Below are positions 29,614 through 38,594 of a DNA stretch of 64,000 nucleotides, one piece after another. Every line of letters begins with the position of its first letter. Position 1 is the stretch's first letter. The DNA comes from Actinomycetota bacterium (GTDB lineage: Bacteria; Actinomycetota; Nitriliruptoria; Nitriliruptorales; JAHWKO01), in the NCBI GenBank assembly GCA_019347675.1, contig JAHWKW010000004.1:1-64000 (forward strand), written 5' to 3'. The notes below the pieces were generated by a model. The model was given only the letters and a program-made list of their open reading frames with translations, searched no databases and had not been told where the DNA came from. Position numbers and translations under genes: made by a program.

Positions 29614-30764
29614 CAGCGTTCACCTTCCCGGTCTTGGCGATCTGCCTGGTCTTCCTGGTCGTGTGGCGGATCGCCGGCATGGGCTGACTCGAAGCCGGGG
29701 TCGGTACCGATGCGGCGAACGTGTGCGGTCCCACCACTCTGGCTGAGGGAGGCCTTCTGCGGCGGCGGGCCCTCCTCTTCGGCCTCCTCATCGGCCTCCT
29801 CGTCGGCGTCCTCTTCGGCCTCCTCGTCGGCGTCCTCTTCGGCCTCGCCGTCGGGGTCCTGCTCGGACTCGCCTTCCTCCTCCACCCCGGGTTCCTCGTC
29901 GGACGAGGGCTCAGCGTCCGCCTCGGCCCCGGGTTCGTCCTCGGCCGAGGGCTCCGCGTCCTCCTCGCCTCCAGCCCCGGCCTCGGGCTCCCTCGCCGGC
30001 CTGTCGAGGCGTTCACCGGCAGGGGGCTGCTGCGACGGCGCGCGGCGGTCGTGCTCGTCGGGTGGCGCCACCCCGGTGGTGTCGCCGACCTCCGGACCCG
30101 GGCGGTGGACGCCCGGCCCGCCCAGCGGGTGGGCCTCGTCGAGGACGCGCTCCGCTGGCGGCTCCCCGTAGGAGACCATGTCGGACTGGGCGGCCCGCAC
30201 CGCCGCGGCGTGGAGGCGTTCGTGCTCGTCGGCCCCGGCCAGACGCCAGCACACCTCGCGGAACGTCGGCGGCGGTTCGCCGTTGACGGGGAGCGGTGGC
30301 TGGCCCCGACGGACCTGCTCGAGGAGCTCCATCGCCTTGTCCGCCGACAGGCCCTCGTAGTTCTGGTAGTTGACCTGCACGACGGGCGCGCTCTCGCAGT
30401 TGCCGAGGCACTCGAGGTGCTTGACCGTGACGCCGGTCTCGGGGTCGTGTTCGCCGCCGAGCCTGTCCACCCAGCGGTCGAAGATCTCCTGCCCGCCGCG
30501 CACCTTGCACGAGAAGTTCGTACAGACCGTGACCAGCCAGTCGCCAGGGTCTTCGCGCTCGTACATCTGGTAGAAGGTCTGGACGGCCTGGACCTCGGCC
30601 TTGGTGAGGTCGAGCTTCTCGGCGCAGAACGCGATGCCCTCCTCGGTGATGTAGCCCTGATCGTGCTGCACCAGGTACAGCAGCGGCATCAGCGCCGACT
30701 GCGGCTGCGGGTAGCGGGAGATCAGCCGGTCCGCCGTCGCGTGGATCTTGTCCGACAGGGCCAC
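29613..30764 (-). CDS. nuoE: Complex I subunit E with long acidic C-terminal extension
   Basis: The thioredoxin-fold [2Fe-2S] subunit. The ligands are C81, C86, C119 and C123, in CTNFSCKVRGG and CLGNCESAP. The conserved domain ends near residue 150; the remaining about 220 residues are disordered and very acidic, with runs of EEADEEAEEDADEEA-type repeats, against a usual length of 160-200 aa. The acidic part is encoded by a DNA tandem repeat. Start is ATG at 30764. Confidence 0.95.
   Translation of the reverse strand: MALSDKIHATADRLISRYPQPQSALMPLLYLVQHDQGYITEEGIAFCAEKLDLTKAEVQAVQTFYQMYEREDPGDWLVTVCTNFSCKVRGGQEIFDRWVDRLGGEHDPETGVTVKHLECLGNCESAPVVQVNYQNYEGLSADKAMELLEQVRRGQPPLPVNGEPPPTFREVCWRLAGADEHERLHAAAVRAAQSDMVSYGEPPAERVLDEAHPLGGPGVHRPGPEVGDTTGVAPPDEHDRRAPSQQPPAGERLDRPAREPEAGAGGEEDAEPSAEDEPGAEADAEPSSDEEPGVEEEGESEQDPDGEAEEDADEEAEEDADEEADEEAEEEGPPPQKASLSQSGGTAHVRRIGTDPGFESAHAGDPPHDQEDQADRQDREGER
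29771..29846. repeat. 24-bp tandem repeat inside nuoE (acidic tail)
   Basis: Two perfect 24-bp units (29793-29816 and 29817-29840, starting GGCCTCCTCGTCGG) are flanked by partial copies. They are in frame (8 codons each) and encode Glu/Asp/Ala repeats, so copy-number change would not break nuoE. Confidence 0.85.
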
Positions 30765-30804
30765 GGTCAGCCTCCGCGCATCGGCGGCTCGTCGAGACGG
30801 GGTC

Positions 30805-32118
30805 TCACCGGTCCACCCCTCCCATCACGGGGTCGAGGGTGGCGATGATGGCGATCAGATCGGCGACCATGTGTCCTCTGGACATGTGATCGATGGACTG
30901 CAGGTTCACGAACGACGGATCGCGCACGTGCACGCGGTACGGCTTGGTGGTCCCGTTGGACACCACGTGGTAGCCGAGTTCGCCGCGGGGCGACTCCACC
31001 GGCACGTACACCTGCCCCGGGGGGACCGCGAAGCCCTCGGTCACGAGCTTGAAGTGGTGGATCAGCGCTTCCATCGACTCGCCCATGATGTGGCGGATGT
31101 AGGTCGGATCGTTCCCGATCCCGTCCGGGCCCAGACCCAACTGCGCCGGCCAAGCGATCTTCTTGTCCTCGACCATCACGGGACCATCCGGGAGCGCGTC
31201 GACCGCCTGGTCAATGATCCGCATCGATTCGCGCATCTCCTGCATGCGGACCAGGAACCGGGCGTAGGTGTCAGCCCCCGTCTCGGTGGCCACGTCGAAG
31301 TCGTACTGCTCGTACCCGCAGTACGGCTGTGCCTTGCGCAGGTCCCAGTCCGCACCCGCCGCGCGGAGCAGCGGGCCGGTGACCCCGTAGCGGATGGCGT
31401 CGTCGGCTTCCAACACGCCCACGTCCTGGGTGCGATGGATGAAGATCGGGTTCTGCTCGAGCAGGTCCTCGTACTCGGCGAGACGCTCCGGCAGGTAGGA
31501 GATGACGTCACGGCACTGCTGTGCGAAGTCGGCCGTGACGTCCGCGGCCAGCCCACCGGGACGGACGTACCCGTGGTTCATCCGCAGCCCGGTCTGCGCC
31601 TCGAAGACGTCGAGGATGTTCTCCCGCTCGCGGAAGCCGTAGATCATCATCGAGATCGCGCCGAGCTCGAAGCCGCCGGTCGCCAACCACACCAGGTGGC
31701 TGGCGATGCGGTTCAGCTCCATCATGATGACCCGCACCGCCTGCGCACGGGGCGGGGCGTCGATGCCCAGCAGCTTCTCGACCGCGAGGCAGTACGCAAC
31801 CTCGTTGAAGAACGGCGACAGGTAGTCCATCCGGGTGACGAACGTGGTGCCCTGCGTCCACGTCCGGTACTCGGTGTTCTTCTCGATACCGGTGTGCAGG
31901 TAGCCGATGACCGGCTCCACGCTCATGACCGTCTCGCCCTCGAGCTCCACGACGAGGCGGAGCACGCCGTGGGTCGAGGGGTGCTGGGGGCCCACGTTGA
32001 CCGTGAGCCGGCCTTCGGTGACGGCGTCCTCGAGCACCTCCCAGTCGGCGCCGCTGACCCAGATCTCGTCGTCCGACCCGCCGTACCCGGCCGCGCCGGT
32101 GCGCTCGTCCACGCTCAT
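30805..32118 (-). CDS. nuoD: Complex I subunit D (14-subunit operon)
   Basis: A 437-aa, 49-kDa-type subunit with [33 protein letters not shown] and the C-terminal [12 protein letters not shown]. It begins with ATG at 32118; the longer upstream frame overlaps nuoC. It is about 40 residues longer than the paralogue at 12230-13417. Confidence 0.96.
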   Translation of the reverse strand: MSVDERTGAAGYGGSDDEIWVSGADWEVLEDAVTEGRLTVNVGPQHPSTHGVLRLVVELEGETVMSVEPVIGYLHTGIEKNTEYRTWTQGTTFVTRMDYLSPFFNEVAYCLAVEKLLGIDAPPRAQAVRVIMMELNRIASHLVWLATGGFELGAISMMIYGFRERENILDVFEAQTGLRMNHGYVRPGGLAADVTADFAQQCRDVISYLPERLAEYEDLLEQNPIFIHRTQDVGVLEADDAIRYGVTGPLLRAAGADWDLRKAQPYCGYEQYDFDVATETGADTYARFLVRMQEMRESMRIIDQAVDALPDGPVMVEDKKIAWPAQLGLGPDGIGNDPTYIRHIMGESMEALIHHFKLVTEGFAVPPGQVYVPVESPRGELGYHVVSNGTTKPYRVHVRDPSFVNLQSIDHMSRGHMVADLIAIIATLDPVMGGVDR

Positions 32119-32137
32119 GGCTGGATCCCTTCGAACG

Positions 32138-32758
32138 TCACGGACCCACCTTCCCGCCACCGGCCCCCGGCACGTCGCGTGACCACACCCGCTCGTCGGG
32201 CGGCGGGATGAACGCCCCGTGGTAGTCGGTGTCGACCCCGCCGAGCGGGTAGTCCTTCCGCTGCGGATAGCCGTCCCACTCCTCGGGCATCAGGATCCGG
32301 ACCAGGTTGGGGTGGCCGTCGAAGTGCACCCCGAAGAAGTCGTACACCTCGCGCTCGTGGAAGTCCGCCGTGGGGTACACCGACGTCACGCTGGGCACGG
32401 TGGGCAGCGCCTGCGGATCGTCGTTGACCGCGACGACCAGCCGCAACCGGTGGTTGTTCGACATCGACAGCAGGTGGTAGGTCACCTCGATCGTGCCGCG
32501 GTCGCGGGTGAGGCGGTTCGGCGGCCAGCCGGTGGTCGACAGCTGCGGCTCGACGACGTGCTCCCCTCCGGGCCAGTGCACCCCCGAGACGTCCGACAGC
32601 AGCTCGCAGGCCAGCTCCTCGTCCTCCTTGCAGAAGCGGACGACGTCGCGGATCCTCTCCGCCGGCACGAACACGGTCAGCTCGCCCCGTGCCGTGGTCG
32701 TGTCGACCTCATCGAACCGTTCCCGGATGCGGTCTGCGATCGTCTGCAGTTCAGCCAC
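32138..32758 (-). CDS. nuoC: Complex I subunit C (14-subunit operon)
   Basis: A 206-aa, 30-kDa-type subunit with [20 protein letters not shown] and [11 protein letters not shown]. The GTG at 32758 ([10 protein letters not shown]) gives a normal length; the frame is open upstream but overlaps the nuoB end. Unlike the other NuoC it has only a short tail. Confidence 0.94.
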   Translation of the reverse strand: MAELQTIADRIRERFDEVDTTTARGELTVFVPAERIRDVVRFCKEDEELACELLSDVSGVHWPGGEHVVEPQLSTTGWPPNRLTRDRGTIEVTYHLLSMSNNHRLRLVVAVNDDPQALPTVPSVTSVYPTADFHEREVYDFFGVHFDGHPNLVRILMPEEWDGYPQRKDYPLGGVDTDYHGAFIPPPDERVWSRDVPGAGGGKVGP

Positions 32759-32778
32759 GCCTACGTCCGTCCCCGCCC

Positions 32779-33264
32779 TCAGTGCTGGACCGTCGTTTGG
32801 AAGCGTTCCCGTTTGATCTGCTCGTGCAGCTTCATGATCCCGTCCATCAGCATCTCGGGCCGCGGCGGGCATCCCGGGACGTACATGTCGACGGGGACGA
32901 CGTGGTCCACGCCTTGCAGCAGGGCGTAGTTGTTGAACATGCCGCCGGAGGTCGCACACACGCCCATCGACAGGACCCACTTCGGATCAGCCATCTGGTC
33001 GTAGACGCGGCGCAGCACCGGGCCCATCTTCACGCTGACGCGTCCGGCGACGATCATCAGGTCCGCCTGGCGGGGCGAGGCCCGGAACACCTCCATGCCG
33101 AAGCGGGCGATGTCGTAGTGGGCTGCGCCGGTCGCCATCATCTCGATCGCGCAGCACGCCAGCCCGAACGTGGCCGGCCACGTCGATGCGCTGCGGCTCC
33201 AGTTGACGAACTTCTCGACGTTCGTCAACAGGATCCCGGCCGGGAGCTTCTCTTCTAGTCCCAC
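32779..33264 (-). CDS. nuoB: Complex I subunit B (14-subunit operon)
   Basis: A 161-aa subunit with cluster N2 ligands C37-C38 (GLACCAIEM), C103 ([11 protein letters not shown]) and C132 (VPGCPPRPE). The GTG at 33264 lies inside the last codons of nuoA, the same 10-base overlap as in the other operon, pointing to common descent of the two loci at this junction. Confidence 0.96.
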   Translation of the reverse strand: MGLEEKLPAGILLTNVEKFVNWSRSASTWPATFGLACCAIEMMATGAAHYDIARFGMEVFRASPRQADLMIVAGRVSVKMGPVLRRVYDQMADPKWVLSMGVCATSGGMFNNYALLQGVDHVVPVDMYVPGCPPRPEMLMDGIMKLHEQIKRERFQTTVQH

Positions 33265-33614
33265 TCCAGACCTCCCGCGCGGTACTCGTAGACCAGTCCG
33301 ATGGCCAGCACAGCGAGGAAGACCGCCATCGCGCCGACACCGAACCAGCCGAGCTGCCTGAACACCACCGCCCAGGGGAAGACGAAGACGACCTCGACGT
33401 CGAAGATCAGGAAGGACAACGCCACGAGGTAGAACTTCACCGCGAACTGCGCTCCGCTGACCTCGGCGAGCGGTTCGTTGCCGCACTCGTACGCCGCGAG
33501 CTTGCTCGGGTTGGGCCTCTGCGGCCCGACCATGTGGCCCACGAGCAGCGAGCCGCCGCTGAACGCCGCCGCGACCCCGAGCAGGATCGCGATGGGTACC
33601 CACTCACCGAGCAC
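33255..33614 (-). CDS. nuoA: Complex I subunit A (14-subunit operon)
   Basis: A 119-aa, three-helix subunit with [26 protein letters not shown] and C-terminal EWD. The GTG at 33614 is preceded by GAGGAGG. First gene of the 14-subunit operon; a 138-base gap separates it from the MenJ-like gene. Confidence 0.95.
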   Translation of the reverse strand: MLGEWVPIAILLGVAAAFSGGSLLVGHMVGPQRPNPSKLAAYECGNEPLAEVSGAQFAVKFYLVALSFLIFDVEVVFVFPWAVVFRQLGWFGVGAMAVFLAVLAIGLVYEYRAGGLEWD

Positions 33615-33649
33615 GACGCCTCCTCGCTATCTCGTCGGGGTTGCTGCGC

Positions 33650-33679
33650 CGGCGGAGCGGGGCCCGCGTGGCTCCGCCG
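33650..33679. terminator. GC-rich hairpin between the menJ-like gene and nuoA
   Basis: CGGCGGAGC (33650-33658) and GCTCCGCCG (33671-33679) form a perfect 9-bp stem with a 12-nt loop, about 75 bases past the menJ-like stop and 36 bases upstream of nuoA. No U-tract follows on the minus strand, so it may be a weak terminator, or a 5' leader element of the nuo operon. Confidence 0.4.
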
Positions 33680-33752
33680 AGCCAAGTCGAACCTACGTGC
33701 GCCTGCTTGCGCCCCGCAAACCGCTGGCGGGACGTCCGGCGGGGTCCCGCGG

Positions 33753-35033
33753 TCACGCTGCCGGGGCAGCCTTCTGGAGCGTGTTGATCACCACATCGGC
33801 AGCATCCGACGGACGTTGATCGGTCAGATGCGCCATGAACCGCAGCAGAAACCGCATCACCACTGCGTGTGACATGCCGTGGACGGTGCAGAACCGCATC
33901 ACCTCCGGGTTACCCATCAGCCGGATGAACCAACGCCCCAACGTGAAGTACCCGCCCCACTGGCGTTTGAGCTCGGCGGCGTAGCCGTCGAGGACCGCCG
34001 TGGAGCGCTCGCACAGGGCCACGTCGACGACCTCTGCAGCGAAACGGGCTGACTCCATGGCGTAGGAGATTCCCTCCCCGTTGGTGGGGTTGACCATCCC
34101 GCCGGCGTCACCGACCAGGAGCACGCCCCGGTGGTGGTGCGGCTGGCGGGAGAAGCCCATGGGCAGCGCAGCGGAGGCGACACTGCCCTCGCGGGTCGCC
34201 GGACCGAACCCCCATTCGTGCGGCATCGCTGCTGCCCAGCGATCCATCAGCCGCCGGTAGTTGATGCGCTGGAAGTGCGGGGTGGTCCCGATCACGCCGA
34301 CCCCCACGTTGGCGGTGCCGTCGTCAAGTGGGAAGATCCAGCCGTAGCCAGGCAGGAGGTCGCCGTCCTCCTCCAGCTCCAGGTAGGACGACAGCCAGGC
34401 GCTGTCCGCGACCGGGCTGCGGTAGTAGGTCCGTACCGCCACGCCCATCGGACGGTCGTCGCGACGCCGCAACCCCAGCGCCGTGGCCAACCGGCTCGAG
34501 GCCCCGTCGCTGGCGATCACGACCGGAGCGCGGACCTCACCGTCCCGCCCGTCCGCGTGGCGCCATGCGACCCCGCTGACCCGACCATCCGGCCGGAGCA
34601 ACGGCCGCGTCACCTCGGTCCGTTCCCACATCTGCGCGCCCCGTGCCTGAGCCAGGCGCGCCAGCGTCTCGTCGAAACGCAGACGCGTGCAGGTCAGGCT
34701 CCAGTCGGGCCAGTCGTGCAGCTGCGGCCAGGGCAGCTCGAGCACCTCCCCGGCGCCGTGGACCCGCAGACCGACGTTGCGCCGCCAGCCGTCCGCTCGC
34801 CCCTCGGCTTCGTCGACCAGGCCGAGCCGACGGATCTCGCGGACCGCGCGGGGTGTGAGGCCATCCCCGCAGGGCTTGTCGCGCGGGAACGCTTCCTTGT
34901 CGATCAGCACGACGTCGTGACCCGCGTCGGCGAGGTATGCAGCGGCGGTCGACCCACCGGGGCCAGCCCCCACCACCACCACATCCGCGTGGACGACCCG
35001 CCCCGCGGCGAGCGGCGCGGTGGTGGTCGCCAT
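33753..35033 (-). CDS. Geranylgeranyl-reductase-family FAD enzyme, probable menaquinone reductase MenJ
   Basis: A 426-aa flavoprotein. It has the FAD dinucleotide motif VGAGPGGSTAA (22-32), PCGDGLTPRAV typical of the GGR family, and GDAGGMVNPTNGEGI near residue 320. Family members saturate isoprenoid double bonds; in mycobacteria MenJ reduces one double bond of the menaquinone tail and lies near ubiE and a prenyl synthase, as here. ATG 35033 follows AGGAGA. Reduction of another polyprenoid is the main alternative. Confidence 0.8.
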   Translation of the reverse strand: MATTTAPLAAGRVVHADVVVVGAGPGGSTAAAYLADAGHDVVLIDKEAFPRDKPCGDGLTPRAVREIRRLGLVDEAEGRADGWRRNVGLRVHGAGEVLELPWPQLHDWPDWSLTCTRLRFDETLARLAQARGAQMWERTEVTRPLLRPDGRVSGVAWRHADGRDGEVRAPVVIASDGASSRLATALGLRRRDDRPMGVAVRTYYRSPVADSAWLSSYLELEEDGDLLPGYGWIFPLDDGTANVGVGVIGTTPHFQRINYRRLMDRWAAAMPHEWGFGPATREGSVASAALPMGFSRQPHHHRGVLLVGDAGGMVNPTNGEGISYAMESARFAAEVVDVALCERSTAVLDGYAAELKRQWGGYFTLGRWFIRLMGNPEVMRFCTVHGMSHAVVMRFLLRFMAHLTDQRPSDAADVVINTLQKAAPAA

Positions 35034-35104
35034 GTGCGGGTCTCCTGTCGTCCTGCGCCGAGTCTGCCACGGACCCTGCCGGCGCCCGCTGGTCCAGGCG
35101 ACGA

Positions 35105-35130
35105 GACTTCGTGAAGAGTTTCACGAAGTC
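35105..35130. promoter_or_regulatory. Near-perfect palindrome upstream of the menJ-like gene (Rex-like operator)
   Basis: GACTTCGTGAA (35105-35115), spacer GAGT, then TTCACGAAGTC (35120-35130): 11-bp perfect arms. The core GTGAA-N4-TTCAC matches the inner part of the known Rex operator TGTGAA-N4-TTCACA, and rex is encoded in this window. TACACT just upstream on the minus strand could be a -10 box, placing the palindrome at the transcription start. A TetR-type repressor is an equally simple reading. Confidence 0.6.
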
Positions 35131-35195
35131 GTCGGAAGTGTAGCGTGGGCTCGCGACCGCGCGGCACCGGCGACGACGGGTGTCGCGCTGGCTCG

Positions 35196-36317
35196 CTACC
35201 CGGTGTGGCTGGGCTCGGGGACCGGCAGCTGTGGGCCGCCGTCCGGCACGGGCTCCGGGACCGGCAGGCCGTCGTCGGGGGCGGCGTCGTGGAAAACCTC
35301 GGACAGCAGCCGCGCGGCTTCCAGGAACTCCTCGCTCGTGACCGTCACCGCGTCGTCGGGCCCTTGGATCGGTTCGGTGCTGCCGTGATCGGACAGGTCG
35401 AGCTGCACGCGGAACGACCCGTTGGCGTCCGCGGCGCCCGCCCGGGCCAGCGCCGCCAGGTCGAAGGTCGCCCCGGTTAGGACCTCGGCACCCGACATGC
35501 CCAGCAGGCGGCGGTACCAGGGCGCATCCAGGATCCGCGTCTGCATCGTCGCCGGGACCGCCTCGGGCAGTTCCTTCAGGTCGGACTGCAGGTCCTCCAC
35601 GCGTCGGGTCGGGTCCAGCTGGGATAGCGCCGCGAGCAGCTCCCGCAGCTGCACGGCGATGTCGTACCGGCGCGCCCGATCGGTGTCGGTGACGTCGTGG
35701 ACCGCGACGTAGCGCTGCACGAAGCCGGCAGGGTCCTCACCGAGAGCAGCGCCGACCGACGCATCGGTCGGCGTGGTCGGCCCCGGAGTGGGTCCGCCGA
35801 GGACCTCGTTGAGCCGGTCTGGGTCGATGTCGCCCTCGACGCCGATCCAGTCGCCCCGGAACACGGCAGCCACCGCGTCGGCGACCGGTTCCGGCGCGCC
35901 CCTGTCACGGATCAGGCCGACGATGCGCTCGCCGGGATCCCCGCCGCCGGTCGCCAGGGCCGCCAACGAACTGAACCCCAACCGCAGGAACGTGGTGTCG
36001 CCCGCGACGGAGCGCAGGTCGAACAGGTCCAACCCCAGGACGCTCAGGCGGACCTCGTAGCTGTCGCCTGCCCGGCGGCCCGCCACCCGCAGCCCTTCCA
36101 GCACCTGGCCCGCGATCTGCGCTTGATCCCCGAACAGGTCGCGCAGGGCCGCGTCATCGGCATCGACGGTCGCAGCGAACGTCACCGGTCCACCGAAGGT
36201 CCGCTGGGTCGCGGCGGCCAGCCGCGAGCGGGCGTCGCCGTCACCGCAGGCGGCCAGGGACGCCACCACGGCGATCGCCACGACGGCGCGCAGGATCGGG
36301 TGCTCAGAGCTGCTCAG
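35196..36317 (-). CDS. Putative lipoprotein of unknown function, likely CTG start
   Basis: About 373 aa. A hydrophobic signal with lipobox SLAAC is followed by a mixed alpha/beta polar protein ending in a Pro-rich tail. I see no known family; the general pattern (repeated D/L/R segments, two similar halves) is reminiscent of LppX/LprG-like lipoproteins without a firm match. No ATG, GTG or TTG gives a full signal peptide: the nearest GTG leaves about 12 residues before the Cys with no positive charge. CTG at 36317 overlaps the ubiE stop as CTGA and is 7 nt after GGGGAGGA, so I prefer it. Confidence 0.65.
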   Translation of the reverse strand: MSSSEHPILRAVVAIAVVASLAACGDGDARSRLAAATQRTFGGPVTFAATVDADDAALRDLFGDQAQIAGQVLEGLRVAGRRAGDSYEVRLSVLGLDLFDLRSVAGDTTFLRLGFSSLAALATGGGDPGERIVGLIRDRGAPEPVADAVAAVFRGDWIGVEGDIDPDRLNEVLGGPTPGPTTPTDASVGAALGEDPAGFVQRYVAVHDVTDTDRARRYDIAVQLRELLAALSQLDPTRRVEDLQSDLKELPEAVPATMQTRILDAPWYRRLLGMSGAEVLTGATFDLAALARAGAADANGSFRVQLDLSDHGSTEPIQGPDDAVTVTSEEFLEAARLLSEVFHDAAPDDGLPVPEPVPDGGPQLPVPEPSHTG

Positions 36318-37066
36318 GGCCGGTCCTCCCCGGTCGGACGGCGGCCGCGGTGCACCGCCACGATGCCCCCGCTCAGGTTGCGGTAGCGCACCTCGTCCCA
36401 GCCGTTGTGCGCCAGCCACCGAGCGAGGCTGTCCTGATCCGGCCACAGCAGGATGCTGTCGGCGAGGTAGCGGTAGGCCGAGGGATCCGACGACACGACC
36501 TGCGCCACGCGCGGCAGGACACCGGTGAGGTAGGCCTCGTAGAGACGTCGGAACGGGGGCCAGGTGGGGGTGCTGAACTCCAGCACCACGAGCCGCCCAC
36601 CCGGGCGGGTCACGCGGGCGAACTCCAGGAGGGCGGATGCTGCGTCGTGCACGTTGCGCAGGCCGAAGGCGATCGTCACCGCGTCGAACGTCCGGTCGGG
36701 GAACGGCAGCCGCATCGCGTCGGCGTTGAGCATCCGCATGCGCGGAGCGCGGCGCCGGGTCCCGGCCAGCAGCATGCGGTGCGAGATGTCGAGCGCGACC
36801 ACCTCGGTCGCGCCCAGGCGGACCAGCTCGCGGCTGAGGACCCCCGTGCCTGCCGCCACGTCCAGGATCGCCGACCCGTTGGGGTGGGCAGCCTGAGCGG
36901 CCACGCGACGCCAGTGAGCGTCCTGCCCGAACGACAGGACGCTGTTGGCCAGGTCGTAGCAGGGAGCGACGCGTTCGAACATCGCCTGCACCAGCGCGGC
37001 TTCCTTCCCCTGGATGCCCGGAGTGGGGAGCGCACCATCGGCAGCGTGCGGGGGGGCCGTCTCCAT
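36314..37066 (-). CDS. menG: Demethylmenaquinone methyltransferase
   Basis: A 250-aa SAM-dependent C-methyltransferase of the UbiE/MenG family, the final ring-methylation step of menaquinone synthesis. It has FERVAPCYDLANSVLSFG, the SAM motif ILDVAAGTG (67-75), and FGLRNVHD with LEFSTP of the family. No MenB is visible in the window, and ubiquinone genes are absent, so MenG rather than UbiE function is likely. First gene of a unit with the lipoprotein; divergent from 37284. Confidence 0.92.
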   Translation of the reverse strand: METAPPHAADGALPTPGIQGKEAALVQAMFERVAPCYDLANSVLSFGQDAHWRRVAAQAAHPNGSAILDVAAGTGVLSRELVRLGATEVVALDISHRMLLAGTRRRAPRMRMLNADAMRLPFPDRTFDAVTIAFGLRNVHDAASALLEFARVTRPGGRLVVLEFSTPTWPPFRRLYEAYLTGVLPRVAQVVSSDPSAYRYLADSILLWPDQDSLARWLAHNGWDEVRYRNLSGGIVAVHRGRRPTGEDRP

Positions 37067-37283
37067 GCGCGCGCACCGTACCGCGGACGCGACGTCCGCA
37101 CTTGGGGCCTGACTCGGGGCCTGGTGCCACGGCGTGGCAGCATCGTGGTGGCGATCGGCACCGGCGCTGCTGCGATGGCGGCGAAGGGTCGCGATCGGGC
37201 GACGTTCGCGCTGGTGTTCGCGCTGGTGTTCAAGGAGGCGGTCAACTCGGTCGAGAAACAGCGGAACGAGTCAAGGAGCGTCC

Positions 37284-38057
37284 GTGGCACGCGTCTACTG
37301 CCCCGAGTGCGACGTCGAGGTCGCCGTCGGCGACGACGGCCGGGACTTCCTCGGTCATGCTGTGACCCAGCCGGCTGGCCCGGCCGACACGCCACCTGAG
37401 GCGCCCCAGCCGTGGGTCTTCAGCGTCGGATCGGTCGAGTCGACTCAGCCGGTCGCGGCCGACGAGGCGACGCAGCAACCGGACCGCCCGCAGCGTCCAG
37501 ACGCGGAGCCCGACGGCGACGGCCTGGACCTGCAGTCCGTCGGCGAGGAAGACCTGGACCTGCAGTCCGCCGGCGAGGAAGACCTGGACCTGCAGTCCGC
37601 CGGCGAGGAAGACCTGGACATGGGTTCGCTGGAGGCGGCCGTCGCCGAGCTGGGCTTCAGCATGCACGAGGCGGACGAGGCCGTCGACGCCGTGCTGGGG
37701 TTCGAGGACGTGGTGGAACGCCGTGCCGTCGATCCTGGTCCGAGCGTCGCGCGGGCCAACGACCCGCAGACGCCGCCCGCGGCGCTGGACATCTCCGAGT
37801 TCGGGTTGGACCTCACCGAAGCGCCCGAGGCGACCACCCCGCCCCGCGAGGTCGAGGCGCCCGACCAGGACCGCTGGGCGGTTGGCGACGTGTCGTCAGC
37901 GAGCACGCACGCGACAGCTGCGGAGGTCGATGCGCGCGACGAGACCGACGCCTCCACGGCGGCGAACGCCGAGGACGATGAGGCGACCGACCTGGACCCG
38001 AGCCACTTCGTGGCCCGCCCGTCCGGTCAGCGCAGGGGGCTCTTCGGGCGGCGCTGA
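37284..38057 (+). CDS. Acidic repeat protein of unknown function
   Basis: A 257-aa acidic protein. The N-terminus MARVYCPECDVEVAV has one CxxC pair that could be half of a zinc ribbon. Residues about 80-112 are three near-identical 10-residue repeats (LDLQS[VA]GEED type), and the C-terminus ends in basic GQRRGLFGRR. No membrane segment. GTG 37284 follows AAGGAG. It is followed 30 bases later by the MerR-like gene and menF. I recognise no family. Confidence 0.7.
   Translation: MARVYCPECDVEVAVGDDGRDFLGHAVTQPAGPADTPPEAPQPWVFSVGSVESTQPVAADEATQQPDRPQRPDAEPDGDGLDLQSVGEEDLDLQSAGEEDLDLQSAGEEDLDMGSLEAAVAELGFSMHEADEAVDAVLGFEDVVERRAVDPGPSVARANDPQTPPAALDISEFGLDLTEAPEATTPPREVEAPDQDRWAVGDVSSASTHATAAEVDARDETDASTAANAEDDEATDLDPSHFVARPSGQRRGLFGRR
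37521..37620. repeat. 30-bp in-frame tandem repeat, three units
   Basis: Units at 37521-37550, 37551-37580 and 37581-37610, each reading about GACCTGGACCTGCAGTCCG, plus a 10-bp partial copy. Units 2 and 3 are identical. The 30-bp period preserves the frame. Confidence 0.95.
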
Positions 38058-38087
38058 CCGCCCGTACCCGCACGTAGAGTCGCTCGC

Positions 38088-38594
38088 GTGACGTCCGACG
38101 ACCGGCTGGATCCGATCGACCGCGCACTGGCGGAGCTGGTGTCGCGTCCGGCCGACGCGACGGAGCTGTTGACCCTGGAGCAACTCGCCGAGCGCACGGG
38201 CGTGTCGATCGTGCTGCTGGAGGCGATCGAGCGTGAAGGCTTCCTCGCGCCGGTCGGCCAGGGCGCAGATCGTCGGTACACCTCTGCCGACGTCGCCACG
38301 GTCGAGGCAGGCCTCGCGCTCCTGGACGCCGGGCTGCCACTTGGCGAGCTGCTGGACCTCGCACGCCGCTTCGACGAGGCAGCCCGGGGCGTCGCTGACC
38401 GCGCGGTGGACCTGTTCGTCCGGTTCGTCCGCGATCCGGTGCACGGCACTGCCGCATCGCGGGAGGAGGCCACCGCACGTCTGGTCGCTGCGTTCGAGGA
38501 GATGCTGCCGGCCGCAGGGACGGTCGTGGCCCATCACTTCCGGCGGCTGCTCCTCGACCGGGCGCGCGCCCGGGTCGAGGACACGAGCCCGTGA
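38088..38594 (+). CDS. MerR-like DNA-binding regulator
   Basis: A 168-aa protein. Residues about 28-65 (LTLEQLAERTGVSIVLLEAIEREGF...RRYTSADVATV) form a winged-helix MerR-type DNA-binding domain with the RRYT wing signature; the rest is helical, Ala/Arg/Glu-rich. GTG start at 38088. The stop overlaps menF as GTGA, so it is co-translated with menF and could regulate menaquinone genes. The effector is not evident. Confidence 0.7.
   Translation: MTSDDRLDPIDRALAELVSRPADATELLTLEQLAERTGVSIVLLEAIEREGFLAPVGQGADRRYTSADVATVEAGLALLDAGLPLGELLDLARRFDEAARGVADRAVDLFVRFVRDPVHGTAASREEATARLVAAFEEMLPAAGTVVAHHFRRLLLDRARARVEDTSP

Noticed and set aside
37102-37365. Small plus-strand frames in the menG/37284 gap
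   Set aside because: They overlap the well-supported GTG start at 37284 in other frames and have no ribosome binding site or recognisable content.
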